From Torreya grandis (Eukaryota; Streptophyta; Pinopsida; Cupressales; Taxaceae), in assembly GCA_037957365.1 (NCBI GenBank), contig JARHVA010000667.1:746501-810500 (forward strand): a stretch of DNA of 64,000 bases, written 5' to 3'. Below the pieces are notes generated by a model that worked only from the letters and a program-made list of their open reading frames with translations, was not told the origin of the DNA and made no database searches. Each line of letters opens with the position of its first letter. Positions within the stretch are counted from its first letter, which is position 1. A program made the position numbers and the translations under genes. Below are positions 22,808-33,257 of the stretch, one piece after another.

Positions 22808-23299
22808 TTGAAAGGTGTTGAGGAAAGCGACATGGGTGTCGATCTGCTGCATGACGAGAATCAACCCATGCCTTCCCCCACTAGACCTAAAGAAGACTCC
22901 AATGGTTTATGGAGGTTGTTATTTGATGTCTCAAGGGGAAAAAATGGTGTAGGTGCTAGGGAAATATTGATTTCACCCTCATGTAATAAGCTTTTCTCTT
23001 CTTACAGGTTTTATTTTAGCTTCTCTTCAAATGCAGAAGAATACGAAGGCTTGATCCATGGTCTTCAATGGGCCACCAAAAGAGGAATCAAAATGTTGCA
23101 AGTTAATGGGGATAATGAGCTCATAGTTAGCCAAGTTAGAGGCTTGAACATCTCAAAAAACTCTTTGATGATTTCGTACAAAAATAGAGTATGGGACCTG
23201 ATTAAATATTTTGAGGATTTTGACATTCTAACTGTCCCAAGAAATCAAAACCAACACACTGACAGGCTGGCAGCCATGGGAGCTCAGTTTGACATTTAA
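22808..23299 (+). pseudogene. Archaeal-type RNase H (aRNH) of element A
   Basis: An open frame of 163 codons. The fold is recognised from LLFDVSRGKNGVGA (first Asp), AEEYEGLIHGLQWA (Glu), VNGDNELIVSQVRG (Asp) and QNQHTDRLAAMGAQF (last Asp region). All four acidic positions appear kept. This type of RNase H is known as an extra domain in Tat-lineage gypsy elements, where it supplies RNase H activity after the original domain degenerates. Here it lies upstream of the RT, separated from it by a linker of about 180 codons. The copy is unusually open compared with its neighbours, though FDVSR where FDGSR is expected looks like a substitution. Confidence 0.85.
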
Positions 23300-23458
23300 A
23301 GTGAGCTAAAGGAAACTAAGGTTTAGCCACATGTAAAGGTGGTGGTGAGGCCATCAGTGCCAGATAATGAAGCCCATCGGTAGGTTATTGAGGGTGACAA
23401 GCAAATTGCTTGCTTCTTATAGTAGGAAGCTAAGTTCTCCTCCTCCAACCAAGCTAAA

Positions 23459-24412
23459 TTGCAGCATCAATATGAGGATCAAATTGTTCAACTAAATTCA
23501 AACAAACTTCCTAAGGTTTTGGTTAGACTTGAGGGCCTTTTTCATGAAGGAGACCATATGAGGAAAGAAAATCTAGTAATGTCTACTAACGAAGAGAACT
23601 ATGAAAGAATCCTCGTCTTCAATGACAAAATTCTCAAGCTTGGAAAGGTAAGCATTAAGGCTGAGAGGCATGCTTTCATAACACTTTTCCAAGAGTATGC
23701 AGACATTTTTGCTTGGGAGTATAGTGACCTAAAGGGATTTTGTCCTAAGTTAGCTCAGCATACCATAGAGTTGGAGGCCAATGCCAAGCACGCAAGGTAG
23801 AAGCAAAGGCCAACCAACCCCAAGATAGAGGAGTTCATGAGGAAAGAGTTAACCAAATTGATCAAGTCTAAGATCATCTTTCCCATCAAACACTCACCAT
23901 GGGTAGCCAACTTGGTGCCTATAAGAAAAAAGAGTGGGGAGATTAGGCTTTGTGTGGACTTCAAATATTTGAAAAAAGTCTCCTTGAAAGATCACTACCC
24001 TCTACCATCCATGGAGCAACTTCTCCAAGTAGTTGCAGGATCAAAACACTTCTCTCTATTGGATGGATTTTTTGGCTACAACTTAGTCTAAGTGAAAGAT
24101 GAAGATTAGTACAAGACTACCTTCACCACCAAATGGGGCATATATGCGTACCAATATATGCCCTTTTATCTATCAAATAATGGTGCAACTTTCCAAAGAT
24201 CCATGGACATGGCTTTCCAGGGGCTGCTAAACCAAATGGTGATGGTATACTTGGATGACATCGCAAGTTTCTCCAAGAATGCCATTGAGCATATGGACTA
24301 CCTAAGGCTGATTTTTGAAAGGTGTAGAGAGTATGGGATTTCATTGAATCCTAAGAAGTGTGTGTTTGTCATGCATGAAGGCAAGCTATTGGGCCACACC
24401 ATCTCAAAGTAA
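23459..24412 (+). pseudogene. Reverse transcriptase of element A
   Basis: The linker and RT N terminus (23459-23800) contain NEENYERILVF and DIFAWEYSDLKGF. A TAG at a Gln position ends that frame at 23800. The next frame has KLIKSKIIFPIKHSPWVA, KKSGEIRLCVDF and SLLDGFFGYN (23837-24091). After two stops the palm continues with the catalytic YLDD at 24248-24259. The frame ends at 24412 at another stop where Glu or Gln is expected. The family enzyme copies element RNA in cytoplasmic particles. Confidence 0.9.
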
Positions 24413-24448
24413 GGGCTATCCATTGATCTTGGGAGAATAAGTGCCATC

Positions 24449-25090
24449 TTGGCCTTATCCTTACCCAAACATAAAAAGGGAATCCAAAGTTTCCTTGGAA
24501 AGATAAACTTTGTGAGAAGATTTATCCTCAATTTTGTAAGTTTGGTCAAGCCCATCATTGCTATGTTGAAGAAGAACCAAGTGTTCACTTGGTTAAATGA
24601 AGGTAAGTTAGCATTTGAGGCTATCAAGCAAGACATTGCTCAAGAACCCACACTTACGAATCCTGATTTCTCAAGGGATTTCATATTGTACGCTTTTACC
24701 AACATCGATAATATATCAGTTATGCTGATGCAAAGAAATGGTGAAGGACTTGAACAACCATTAGCATTTTTCAGTCAGGGGCTTAAGGAGTATGAGGTGA
24801 GGTATGCCTTTGTAAAAAATCAAGTCCTTGCAATAGTAAGGAGCCTCAAGAAGTTCAAGATAATGCTATCCAACAGCAAAATCCACCTTATGGTGTCTCA
24901 TCTTGGAGTAAGAGACTTCCTTCTTAACAAAGATTTGGGAAAAAAAAATGCTGGTTGGATTACTAAAGTCATGGAGTATGACATGGAGATCAAGGTCACT
25001 AAGCTAGTAAGAGGTAAAGGATTATGTGAGCATATGGTTGATGAATTTCATGAAGATAGAGAGGTCATCTTGGTAACACAAGATAACATA
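24449..25090 (+). pseudogene. Degenerate gypsy RNase H (connection-like) of element A
   Basis: Open frame with RT thumb sequence (LPKHKKGIQSFLGKINFVRRFI) followed by an RNase H-like fold. The position of the usual YTDAS motif reads LYAFTNIDN, so the first catalytic Asp is missing. Element B has the equivalent LYAFANIDN, which suggests a family-wide loss, not random decay. Later conserved segments (QPLAFFSQGL, YEVRYAFVKNQVLAIV) are retained, implying a structural role as described for degenerate RNase H domains in Tat elements and for the retroviral connection domain. Confidence 0.8.
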
Positions 25091-26330
25091 CAAGCAGATG
25101 TACCTCCACCTCACACTAGTTGGCTCCATGATATGATTCACTTTCTGCTAACAGGTTAGTGCCCTCAAGGTATGGACAAAACAAAAAGAAGGTATTTCAA
25201 ACTTCAGTCCATACCTTATGCTTTAGTTGATGGGGTTTTGTTCAAAAGAGACCTCAATGGAGTGATTTTGAAGTACATAGATGATGTTCAGGTAGCCAAG
25301 ATTTTAGAGCATTTCCATGATGGGCCTGTAGGAGGTCATTTTACTCTAAAGACTACTATAGTAAAGATCATGATGGTTGGTTACTACTAGCCTAGCCTCT
25401 TCAATGACACTTATGCATGGGTGAGGAAGTGTCAGGAATGTGCTCTCTTCAAGGGTATGTAAAGGTTAATGGATTTCCCTCTCAACCCAAGTCAAGTAGA
25501 GCAACCATTCATGCAGTGGGGTTTGGATTTCATTGGTGTGATCAACCCCCATCAAGTGCAGGGCATAAGTGGGTGCTTACTGTAACTAATTTCTTCACCA
25601 AGTGGGTGGAAGCCATTGTATTGAAGGAAGCCAATGAAATTGTAATCTTAGATTTCTATGATAGCATTGTGACCAGCTTTAGTGTTCCATCCACTATCAA
25701 ATCTGATAATGCATTGGCTTTCCTTGGTTTGAAAACAAGTGATTGGGCCGTTAGGATGGGCATCTATCTCAACACTTTCTCAAATTATTATCCTCAAGAA
25801 AATAGACTGGCTAAGTCCACAAATAAAAATTTGACGAGGATTATCAAGAGGACCATGGAGGAGAATCAAAGGATGTGGCACACCAAGTTAAAGACAGCCT
25901 TGTGGGCTGACTAGGTAACTCCTAAAGCTATTGTTGGCAATTATCTATATGTTCTAGTATATGGAATGGAGGCTAAGTTATTGATTTCTATTGATCTATC
26001 TGCATTAAAATTATCCCATCAGCTAGAGCTGCTAGAAGATGAACCCATGAATGTGAGATTGGCAAAACTCACAGAGCTTGAGGGGATAAGGGACCTTGTA
26101 ATGAAGACACTAGAGGCACATCAAGCTTAGGTCAAAAAGGCTTTTGACAAGAGAGCTAAAACAAGGCCTTTCAAGGAGGGAGACCTGGTTCTCAAATGGG
26201 ATTCAAAAAATTCCAACCCAAGCAACCATACCAAGTTTGACAGCTTGTGGAGTGGCCCTTAGATAATCCATATAACCAAACAACGTGATGCTTTTCATTA
26301 TTACCTATCCCAGTCAATGGGATTCATCTA
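25091..26330 (+). pseudogene. Integrase of element A
   Basis: An N-terminal zinc-finger region is visible (HFHDGPVGGHF for the His pair, CQECALF for the Cys pair, with stops between). The catalytic core has LDFIGVINPPSS (first Asp), TIKSDNALAFL (second Asp) and ENRLAKSTNKNL, where the catalytic Glu of GLAEST is Lys in this copy. A basic C-terminal part (KKAFDKRAKTRPFKEGDLVLKW) ends near 26330. Integrase inserts the cDNA. TAG stops at 25390 (expected Trp) and 25912 interrupt it. Confidence 0.88.
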
Positions 26331-26989
26331 AAGACTTGATATTAAAGGAGTTTACAGTCATTGTATATATTGTACCTTTTGTATAGTCTTTCATGTTTTC
26401 TTCTAAGTGCCTTGTACACATCTGTTTCAGTTGTGTTTTTTCCCTTCCCTAAGTGCCTTGGGCACAGTTTGTTTCTTTTCAATTATTCTTGTTTCTTCAA
26501 GGGAAATTTATAGATAGAGCTAAATTTGTACAAAATTAGTGACTCCATGCCCAATGGATTGAATGAAGCAAATGAGTTGGGTTCTCAAGCATAGCAGGCA
26601 TGCTTCCCTATGAGTCACTAGAAATGTTGGCCATTTTTGGCCTAAGTATCAAAATTTGCCTAAGTATGAAAAAAGGATATTTTAAGTAAGAAAATGGCAA
26701 GTCTTTAGGAGGAAGTTGGGTTTTCCAACAATAATAGCTTCAAGTTTCTAGGGGCACAGTGCAAATTGGGTTTTCAACAGTGCTTGACTTCTAAATGTTT
26801 TATAAGTAGAAGTAATTGGGGTTTACAAACCTGAATTACTCATGCATAGTGTATTTTGGGTTCTCCAAGGAGCACTACTTGATTACTTCATAATTTGTGA
26901 GTAGTCAAAAACTTGAAATAAGTAAAAGGGCTTGACAAACCCGATTTGGTCTCGAAAAATAGTGCTTCTCAAGTTTTTCAAGGGACAAG

Positions 26990-27560
26990 TATTCTCAAAA
27001 AACCAAAGGTCCTTTTCACTTTTTTGAAGGGTCGTTCAAAAAACCTGAAGGTACACTTCAAAAATCTGAAGGGCATTTTCAAAATGCCAAAGGGCCTTTT
27101 TTAAGCAAAAGGGATCTTTTCAACATTTCCAAAAGACCAATCAAGTTTTCTAGAAGGTCACATTCAAATTTTCGAAGGGCACTTTCTTCTCAAAAGTGGA
27201 CCATTGCGATCTTCTTGAAGGTTATCTTTCCCTTTGAAAGGACCTTTTTTCAAATTATGAAGGGCACTTTCTTTAATAAAAAATAGGGCAAGTCTTAAAG
27301 GAAAGGATCATTTGCAAAAGCCTGAAGGGTGTCTGGCCCTTCAAAAAAGTCTTTGACAAGAAGCCTGAGGAAATTTTTTTGAATGAATTCCTTTGGAAGG
27401 AATTCTGAGCCAAAGTGAATTTTTGAAGATAGACACAGACAAATTGTTTGAAGAAATTCCTTCGAGAGATTTGCCCAAAAGAAAAGGCTGAAGAAATTCC
27501 TCCAAAAGAATTCCTTCGAAAGAAAAGCTGAGCAGGAGCTGTGGAGAAAAAAAGCTTGAA
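26990..27560. repeat. Degenerate GAAGGG/TTTTCAAA repeat array in LTR U3
   Basis: Imperfect units of about 25-35 bp combine TTTTCAAAA with CTGAAGGGCA. They then change to units around GAATTCCTTCGAAAG. A near-perfect hairpin of 9-bp arms around TGG lies at 27385-27405 (GAATTCCTT and its complement). Related arrays occur in both B LTRs (about 31000-31660 and 60700-61410). Frames crossing it on the minus strand are artefacts. Confidence 0.7.
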
Positions 27561-28383
27561 ACCAATTGTCAAAAGGAAATGATGGGCCAATGGATGTAAA
27601 AATTAGAATAGGTGAGTAACTATTGGAAGTAATCGGGTTTGAAAACCCTGAAGTCTTAAGGCTTGAAAACAATAAAGTGAGAAGACTTCAAGATGGACAA
27701 GTTCAAAGTAAGTAAGCTTAGAGAACCCGAATTACTTTGCATAGAGTAAATCGAGTTTCTCCAAATACTTTAATTAAAAATATTTACAAGTAAAGGATCT
27801 AGGAAATTCCAAAGTTGGAGAGATCAAAGAACCCGAATTACTCTGCATAGAGTAAATCAAGATTCTTCAAGTGCTTGACTTAAGCTTGGTCTAGCAATGC
27901 GAGAATCATGATGCAACAAATAAAAGGCTACCATGTGGCATAAATTAGAGCAAAAAGGGCCAATAAGTAAAGGAAAAGTGGCACAAGGATGGCCAATGAG
28001 CATGGGAGAGTCCGAGTAGCTATTAGTTGTAAATTATAAAGGCTCTCATCTGCCATAGTTCACTCCCCACAATCATCATTCGATGCTTAAATGCAGCATG
28101 GCTAAAATACATGGAGACCCATGTCCTTATAATAGGGTACATAAAGAGAAATAATATACGTCAATATTGAAGGCAAATATTAAATGCATCATGCCAAGAA
28201 GAGACATTCCAGCTACTCACAACATGGCTTCTCAGATGCACCAAAAAAAACTTAAAGACAGGACGGGCTTGAGAGGATTTAGTGATCCTGAGCAACGAAA
28301 TTAGGGACAACAAAGAAGTACAACATCAAATTTCTAGCCATCAGTGACTTATTCTTTCTTCCCCTTCTCTCTCCCCCCTTTTA

Positions 28384-28396
28384 TATATAAATAGAG
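28384..28396 (+). promoter_or_regulatory. TATA box of element A LTR
   Basis: TATATAAATAGAG follows a CT-rich tract (TTCTCTCTCCCCCC) in the part of the LTR that corresponds to the U3/R border in C (TATATATA at 53769). Transcription of the element would start about 30 bases downstream. Confidence 0.55.
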
Positions 28397-29799
28397 TCCT
28401 TGGAGCCAAGCAAATCATCCCTAGATTGGCGATAGAACTACTCTATAGAAATCGCTTTGTAAAAGACTCTTTTGAAGCAATACAAGGAATACATTTTTGT
28501 TTCATGTTAAAACAAGTGTGCACATTTAGTTTCATTTGTAGAATGTATGATTGTCATTCATCACCTATAATTTTTTCCAGCACCTTGCTTTTGATCCTTT
28601 CAATTTTTTGCAAGATTACGTGAAGTGTCTATGTGTTTAACTCTCCTTGAAGTGTTACCAATTCATAATATCTCTTGTAGACCTATTTTTTTTATCCTTC
28701 AAAGTGCAAGGGTTCCCTTCAACTTCCGTACAAAAGCTCCATGCCTATGGCCTTGAGATAGAACCAAAATAGCCTGTGTCCTATTTGGGTTCATCAGTAG
28801 TTGGCTCTTTTTCCAGACCAAGTGGATCACTTATTTTTGGTGCATTAACTCCCTTAGCTTAGATTTCCTTTTTAGTCATCCTCTTACCCCTTTTCCTTAG
28901 CTAATAGTAGATTTTAGTGTGAGATCAAGATCTGAAGTAAAGCACCTAAGTAACTAGCCTCATAAAAAATCCTAAAGGTTCAACCTCACCATAGGATACC
29001 CACATCCTGAGGTTGTCCCCATGATTGTAGATGGAAGTGAGGGAACCTGAAGAACTCTCTCACAAGGGTGCAATTCCAAGCTATAATAGTTCCTTATACA
29101 TCAGATGGACATGTAAATTTTTTCATGAGTATCTTCAAATAAACAATCAAATATGTAGAATTTTTAGAACAAGTGATCTAGACTGGCAATGCATGTTCAT
29201 TTATCATAAGATTGAGATTAATTGGTCAAATTGAGACATGTAAATATCTACTACACACTGTTTACATGAATCTACAACAATAAAGCACCAATCACAATAT
29301 ATTCTAGAGTTCTCCTACATTCTAAAAGGAATGCAATCCCATAGTCAGAACCAATTATTGTCGTAAAAAAATTCATAACACCCCCAATTGCACTCCTATG
29401 TAGGTGATTAGAGGTGTTTTAAAGACATGAATGGTAAAATTTTAGAATAAATATAATAGCCCCATAACCTAATGGACAAGGTCTGGGTAACCCATTCATA
29501 ATTTTGCTTATAGATAAATCTACATGGGAAATTTTGCATAATGAATTTTCAATAATTGATGTTCATTATGTTTAGTGTTCATTTCATCCAATGTTCATTA
29601 CATTTAATGCTTTTTTAATTTAGTGCTCATTAGATTCAGGCTTGTTTTATTTTGTTTGAAACTTGTTTATCAGTCACCCTTTTGACCTTATCAACATCAA
29701 TGTGAAATTTATCATGAAGACCAAATTTGAGAGATGAATTTTGACTATAAACACTTGGTATAAAAAAAATCATCTTGAGATTCAAAAATCAAGGGGGGA

Positions 29800-30025
29800 G
29801 AATCACAACAGCAAAAGCAGGGTAACCCACCAGCTACAAAAGTAGGGTATGGAACCCGATAACTACAAAAGTAGTCTAGGGAACCTAATAGATGCAAAAA
29901 TAGGTCAGGGAACTTGACAACTACAAAATTAGGATAGGGAATTTGATGGCTGCAAAAGCAAGACAAGGAATTTGATAGTTGCAAAAGCATGTTGAAAGGA
30001 ACTTGATAGATGCAAAATCAAGGTC
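29800..30025. repeat. 29-bp minisatellite in repeat E, right copy
   Basis: About seven units with the core GGGAACCTGATAG and spacer TACAAAAGTA correspond to the array at 19545-19855, with fewer units. Confidence 0.8.
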
Positions 30026-30462
30026 CAAGTTCTCCCTATTCATAACTTTCACATTTGAACTATGTTTTCACTTTTCTTTGATGCATTGAAAATATATTTT
30101 GATGAGGAACAATTTATCTTAAGGACTCATAGTATAAAAACTTCATATTGACCTTCAAAAATCAATGGGCATAATTACAATTACAAAAATAGGTCAAGGA
30201 ATTCCATAATTGCTCAACAGGGTCCAAGTTCTCTTTGATCATAAATTTCTCATCCAAAATTCATTTTAGCTCCAATTCAATGCATTAGGAAGATATTTTG
30301 ATGGGAAACATTTTATCTGAGGGATTCGTGGTACCAAACTCAAAATATTTTCTTTGTGAAATTTCAAGTCCAAAACAATGCAAAAAAGGTAGCTACAAAA
30401 ATAGATTGAAGTTATGACCATTGCGAAGAAGGATCCAAGTTACCTTTGCTACTCAATAGGTC

Positions 30463-30575
30463 TGTATTTTGACATTGTCATTTTTATATCTTTTAAGTTG
30501 TGTATTTCATAAATTTCACTTTTACAACTTTTAAGTTGTGCATTTTGGCAATGTCACTGTTGTCATCAAATTGTG
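30463..30575. repeat. Three tandem 38-bp units in repeat E, right copy
   Basis: Units begin at about 30463, 30503 and 30541 and match the left-copy units in length and order. Confidence 0.8.
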
Positions 30576-30688
30576 CACCCTATGACACTCTATGAAGCTC
30601 CTACAATTTGATGCAACATTGAATCATCTCTCAAGTTTGTAAGAACTTGTAAGAGAGATGAATCTCTATTATTGTGAAGGCTAGCTCC

Positions 30689-32935
30689 AGCTGGCCATTT
30701 TTGACCCATATATAAAGCTCTTGCATGGTTTGATGAGGTAGTGGATCAAAGGCATAGAAATGGATCCAACATTTGCAAATAGAGAGGGTCCAAGCAAGGT
30801 TTTCTAAGGATCCAACGATAGTGTTCAAGGATAAGCCTACAAGCTAAAAAAGCGAAGTGCAAAGTCTCTTTTTTGGTTAAGCCTTTCTTGTTCATTCTTT
30901 TAGACTTTGTATGGGACTAAGTTTTTCTCTTCTCTCAGGAATTTTGTTTTCAACTAAGTGGTGGAATTCTTTTGAACAATTTGTTTGAAAGAAAGGTTCC
31001 AAAGACTCTTTTCTTGAGGAAAGGGTATTTTTTGAAGATCCAAAGGGACAAAATATTTTTTTGAAGGGCACTTTTCAAAATAAATGGCACTAAACATTTT
31101 TTCTGAAAGATTTCCTCTTCCTTCGAAAAAAGAACTTTGTAAAAAAAACCGAAGGGTATTTTTAGAAGTCTCGAAGGATATCTTACATTCTTCCAAAGGG
31201 AATTTTCAAAAAAACAAAAATTCAAAGGCATTTTCAAATTCCAACGGTCCATTAAAAAAATGCAAAGGGTACTTTCCCTTTGCAAAGAGCCAAACACTTT
31301 TTTCGAAAGACCATTTCAAAAGTTCCAAAAGGAGCTTTTCAAGAATTCTAAAGGGTATTTTCAAAGTGAAAGGAGCTTTTCAAGAATTTTGAAGGGTCCA
31401 TTTCATTTAATCAAAAAGATCCTTGGCAAAAAATTTGAAGACATGATTTATTTGAGAAAAATTATCCGCAGGAAGGGTTTAATCAAATTGGGAGAGAAGT
31501 CCAAAAAAAATCCTCCAAAGGAATAGCTCAAAAGAAAAGTCAATGAATTATTTCAAAAAAAAGGCTGAAACAAATAGCCTAAAGAAATTATTGTGAAGGA
31601 ATTGTTCAAATAAAATGGCTGAAACATGTTATCCAAAGGAATTGATGATGGGCCCACAAACATCAAAATTTGAACCCCTACAATTAGCCATTGGTATTTA
31701 AAAATATCAAAATAAGTTATGAAATATATAGACTTGTATCGACATAAATGGATACATGAAAACCAATGTCCTTAGATTGGTTTTCCATCTATAGAAAAGA
31801 TTTGACCCAGGTTTCAAAGCAAGAGCTAGTGTATGCAATTAATGGAGAGGCTCTCATCCTTCGACATGGCCATCATCTTTGACAAAAAGCTGCTCAACTT
31901 AGAGGTAGCATGGCTCAATCCAAATTCAAAGTTATGGGGATTTTTTCCTTATACGTGCAAGACAAGTAAAGGTTGGCATGGAAGTGAAAGATGAAGATTA
32001 GGTGATTAGAAAAAGTAGCTCAAGCATTAAAGACGTTCCTGGACTTTTCTTTTGTTAGTGGATCATGACATCATCATCCTCAAAAAGTTTTTGTCTTCTA
32101 GTGTGTTTCCCAACCAATGAGAGGACTTGAAGACTATTGGAGCTAATGATGGTTAATTTTTTGAAGAAGGATTAGTTCTAATTAACCCAAATGTGGGTGA
32201 GAATTCATGGAAGGTGGTTGGATCTCACTTATTGAATTTTGTTTGCTTGCCTCTTCTCTTTTCTTCTTCCCTTTTTTCATATATCTCCATTGGCTCCCCC
32301 ATAAGAAATATATATATCCTCATTTGACAAGGAGAAACCCTATAAAATTTTGTAAGAAAGACCTTTTGAAGCAATACTAGGTAAATTTTTACCTATCTCT
32401 TGCATGAATATTGTGCTTAGCAAGCTTGTGCATGATGGCCTTGTGAATAAGTGTTCTTCCATGTCCATTATCCTTCTTTTTTGCCTATTTTTAGTTTTTT
32501 TCAAGTTAGTTTCAAGTCTGAACTTGAGCTTTTTCTACCATTAATGGATGCTTGGTGTGGATTTTGAAATTCCTCTTTGCTTCATCTATTGTTTGGTGAG
32601 CCTAGTTTATGAAACACTTATGCAAATTAACTAGTTTGTGAGGTTGTGTGAGCAAGAATTATCTTATGCTAAATTAGTGTTTATTTCATGCTTATGTGAG
32701 TATCAATCAATTTGGTGTATCACCCATTTAACTCTCCTAGTTACCCTATACCCCTCTCTACCTCTTTTCCAAGTAGAAGCATTAGTTTAGGTGATCTACC
32801 AAGAGGAAGCTGGCCTCCTCCAGAGGTTCAACCTCATTACAAGATTCCCACAGCCTGAGGTTGCTCCAATATTGTAACTAGGAGTGAGAGAGCTGAAAAA
32901 ACTCTCCCATAAGGGTGAAATTCTATACTATAATA
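30689..32935 (+). mobile_element. 5' LTR of element B
   Basis: Begins AGCTGGCCATTTTTGACCC where the 3' LTR has TGTTGGCCATTTTTGGCCC, so the TG end has mutated. The boundary is fixed by the adjacent GCTCC duplication. It ends ATACTATAATA. The two LTRs align over their whole length, including the GAAGGG repeat array (31000-31660) and the CATATATCTCC promoter-like area near 32280. Confidence 0.9.
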
Positions 32936-33257
32936 GATTTTGGCAAGCTTGATGGGACTAATTTCAAGGAAGATTGATCAAGTTTGATGTTGGTTTGATC
33001 AATTTGTAGCGGTTATAGTTTCCATTTTTTAGTATCTGGTGAATCTGAAGAACACTCAACAATTCGATGGTAGAAAAACAACTATATTTCATGCCAAAGG
33101 TGACTATAAGATCAACTTCTAGAGGTATTACTTTTGATTTTGTTGAAATCCCCTTAAATTCAGTCAAAAGGTTTAGGTTCACCCATACATAGGAAACCAT
33201 TTTCATAAACCAATCATAAGGTATACCTATGCAAGAAGACCTTTGTTAGCCCCTTAT

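Larger units (their letters stand above)
22700..29088 (+). mobile_element. Element A: 5'-incomplete Tat-like Ty3/gypsy retrotransposon
   Basis: From about 22700 this matches element B (from 35500) through archaeal-type RNase H, RT, gypsy RNase H and integrase, then a 3' untranslated region and one LTR (26625-29088). No A-type 5' LTR, gag or protease is present upstream. Instead there is an E-type gag. A is therefore probably truncated or fused to E by a deletion around 22300-22700. The LTR ends TATAATA, a decayed form of the family end TATAACA. The 5-mer after it is GTTCC, with no left partner available. Confidence 0.75.
26625..29088 (+). mobile_element. 3' LTR of element A, about 2.46 kb
   Basis: Starts TGTTGGCCATTTTTGGCC immediately after the conserved pre-LTR sequence CCTATGAGTCACTAGAAA. 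It ends GGGTGCAATTCCAAGCTATAATA. Start and end match LTRs of B and C. U3 holds a degenerate repeat array and palindromes; a TATA region at 28384 precedes the R region. The 5' LTR of this element is absent. Confidence 0.85.
29359..30580 (+). mobile_element. Right copy of direct repeat E (probable 3' LTR, incomplete)
   Basis: From TGTCGTAAAA the sequence parallels 19084-20405 through the same landmarks, including the minisatellite and the three 38-bp units. After about 30575 it no longer matches the left copy. The A LTR ends 270 bp upstream. If E is one element, A lies inside it and E's own pol has been lost. Confidence 0.6.

Noticed and set aside
27273..27672. Three overlapping minus-strand ORFs, Phe/Ser-rich
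   Set aside because: They lie in the LTR U3 repeat array of element A; the Phe/Ser bias comes from the GAAGGG/GAATTCC repeats.
30950..31526. ORFs in both orientations, Lys/Phe-rich, and the equivalent at 60811-61119
   Set aside because: Same LTR repeat array in element B; no conservation as protein.
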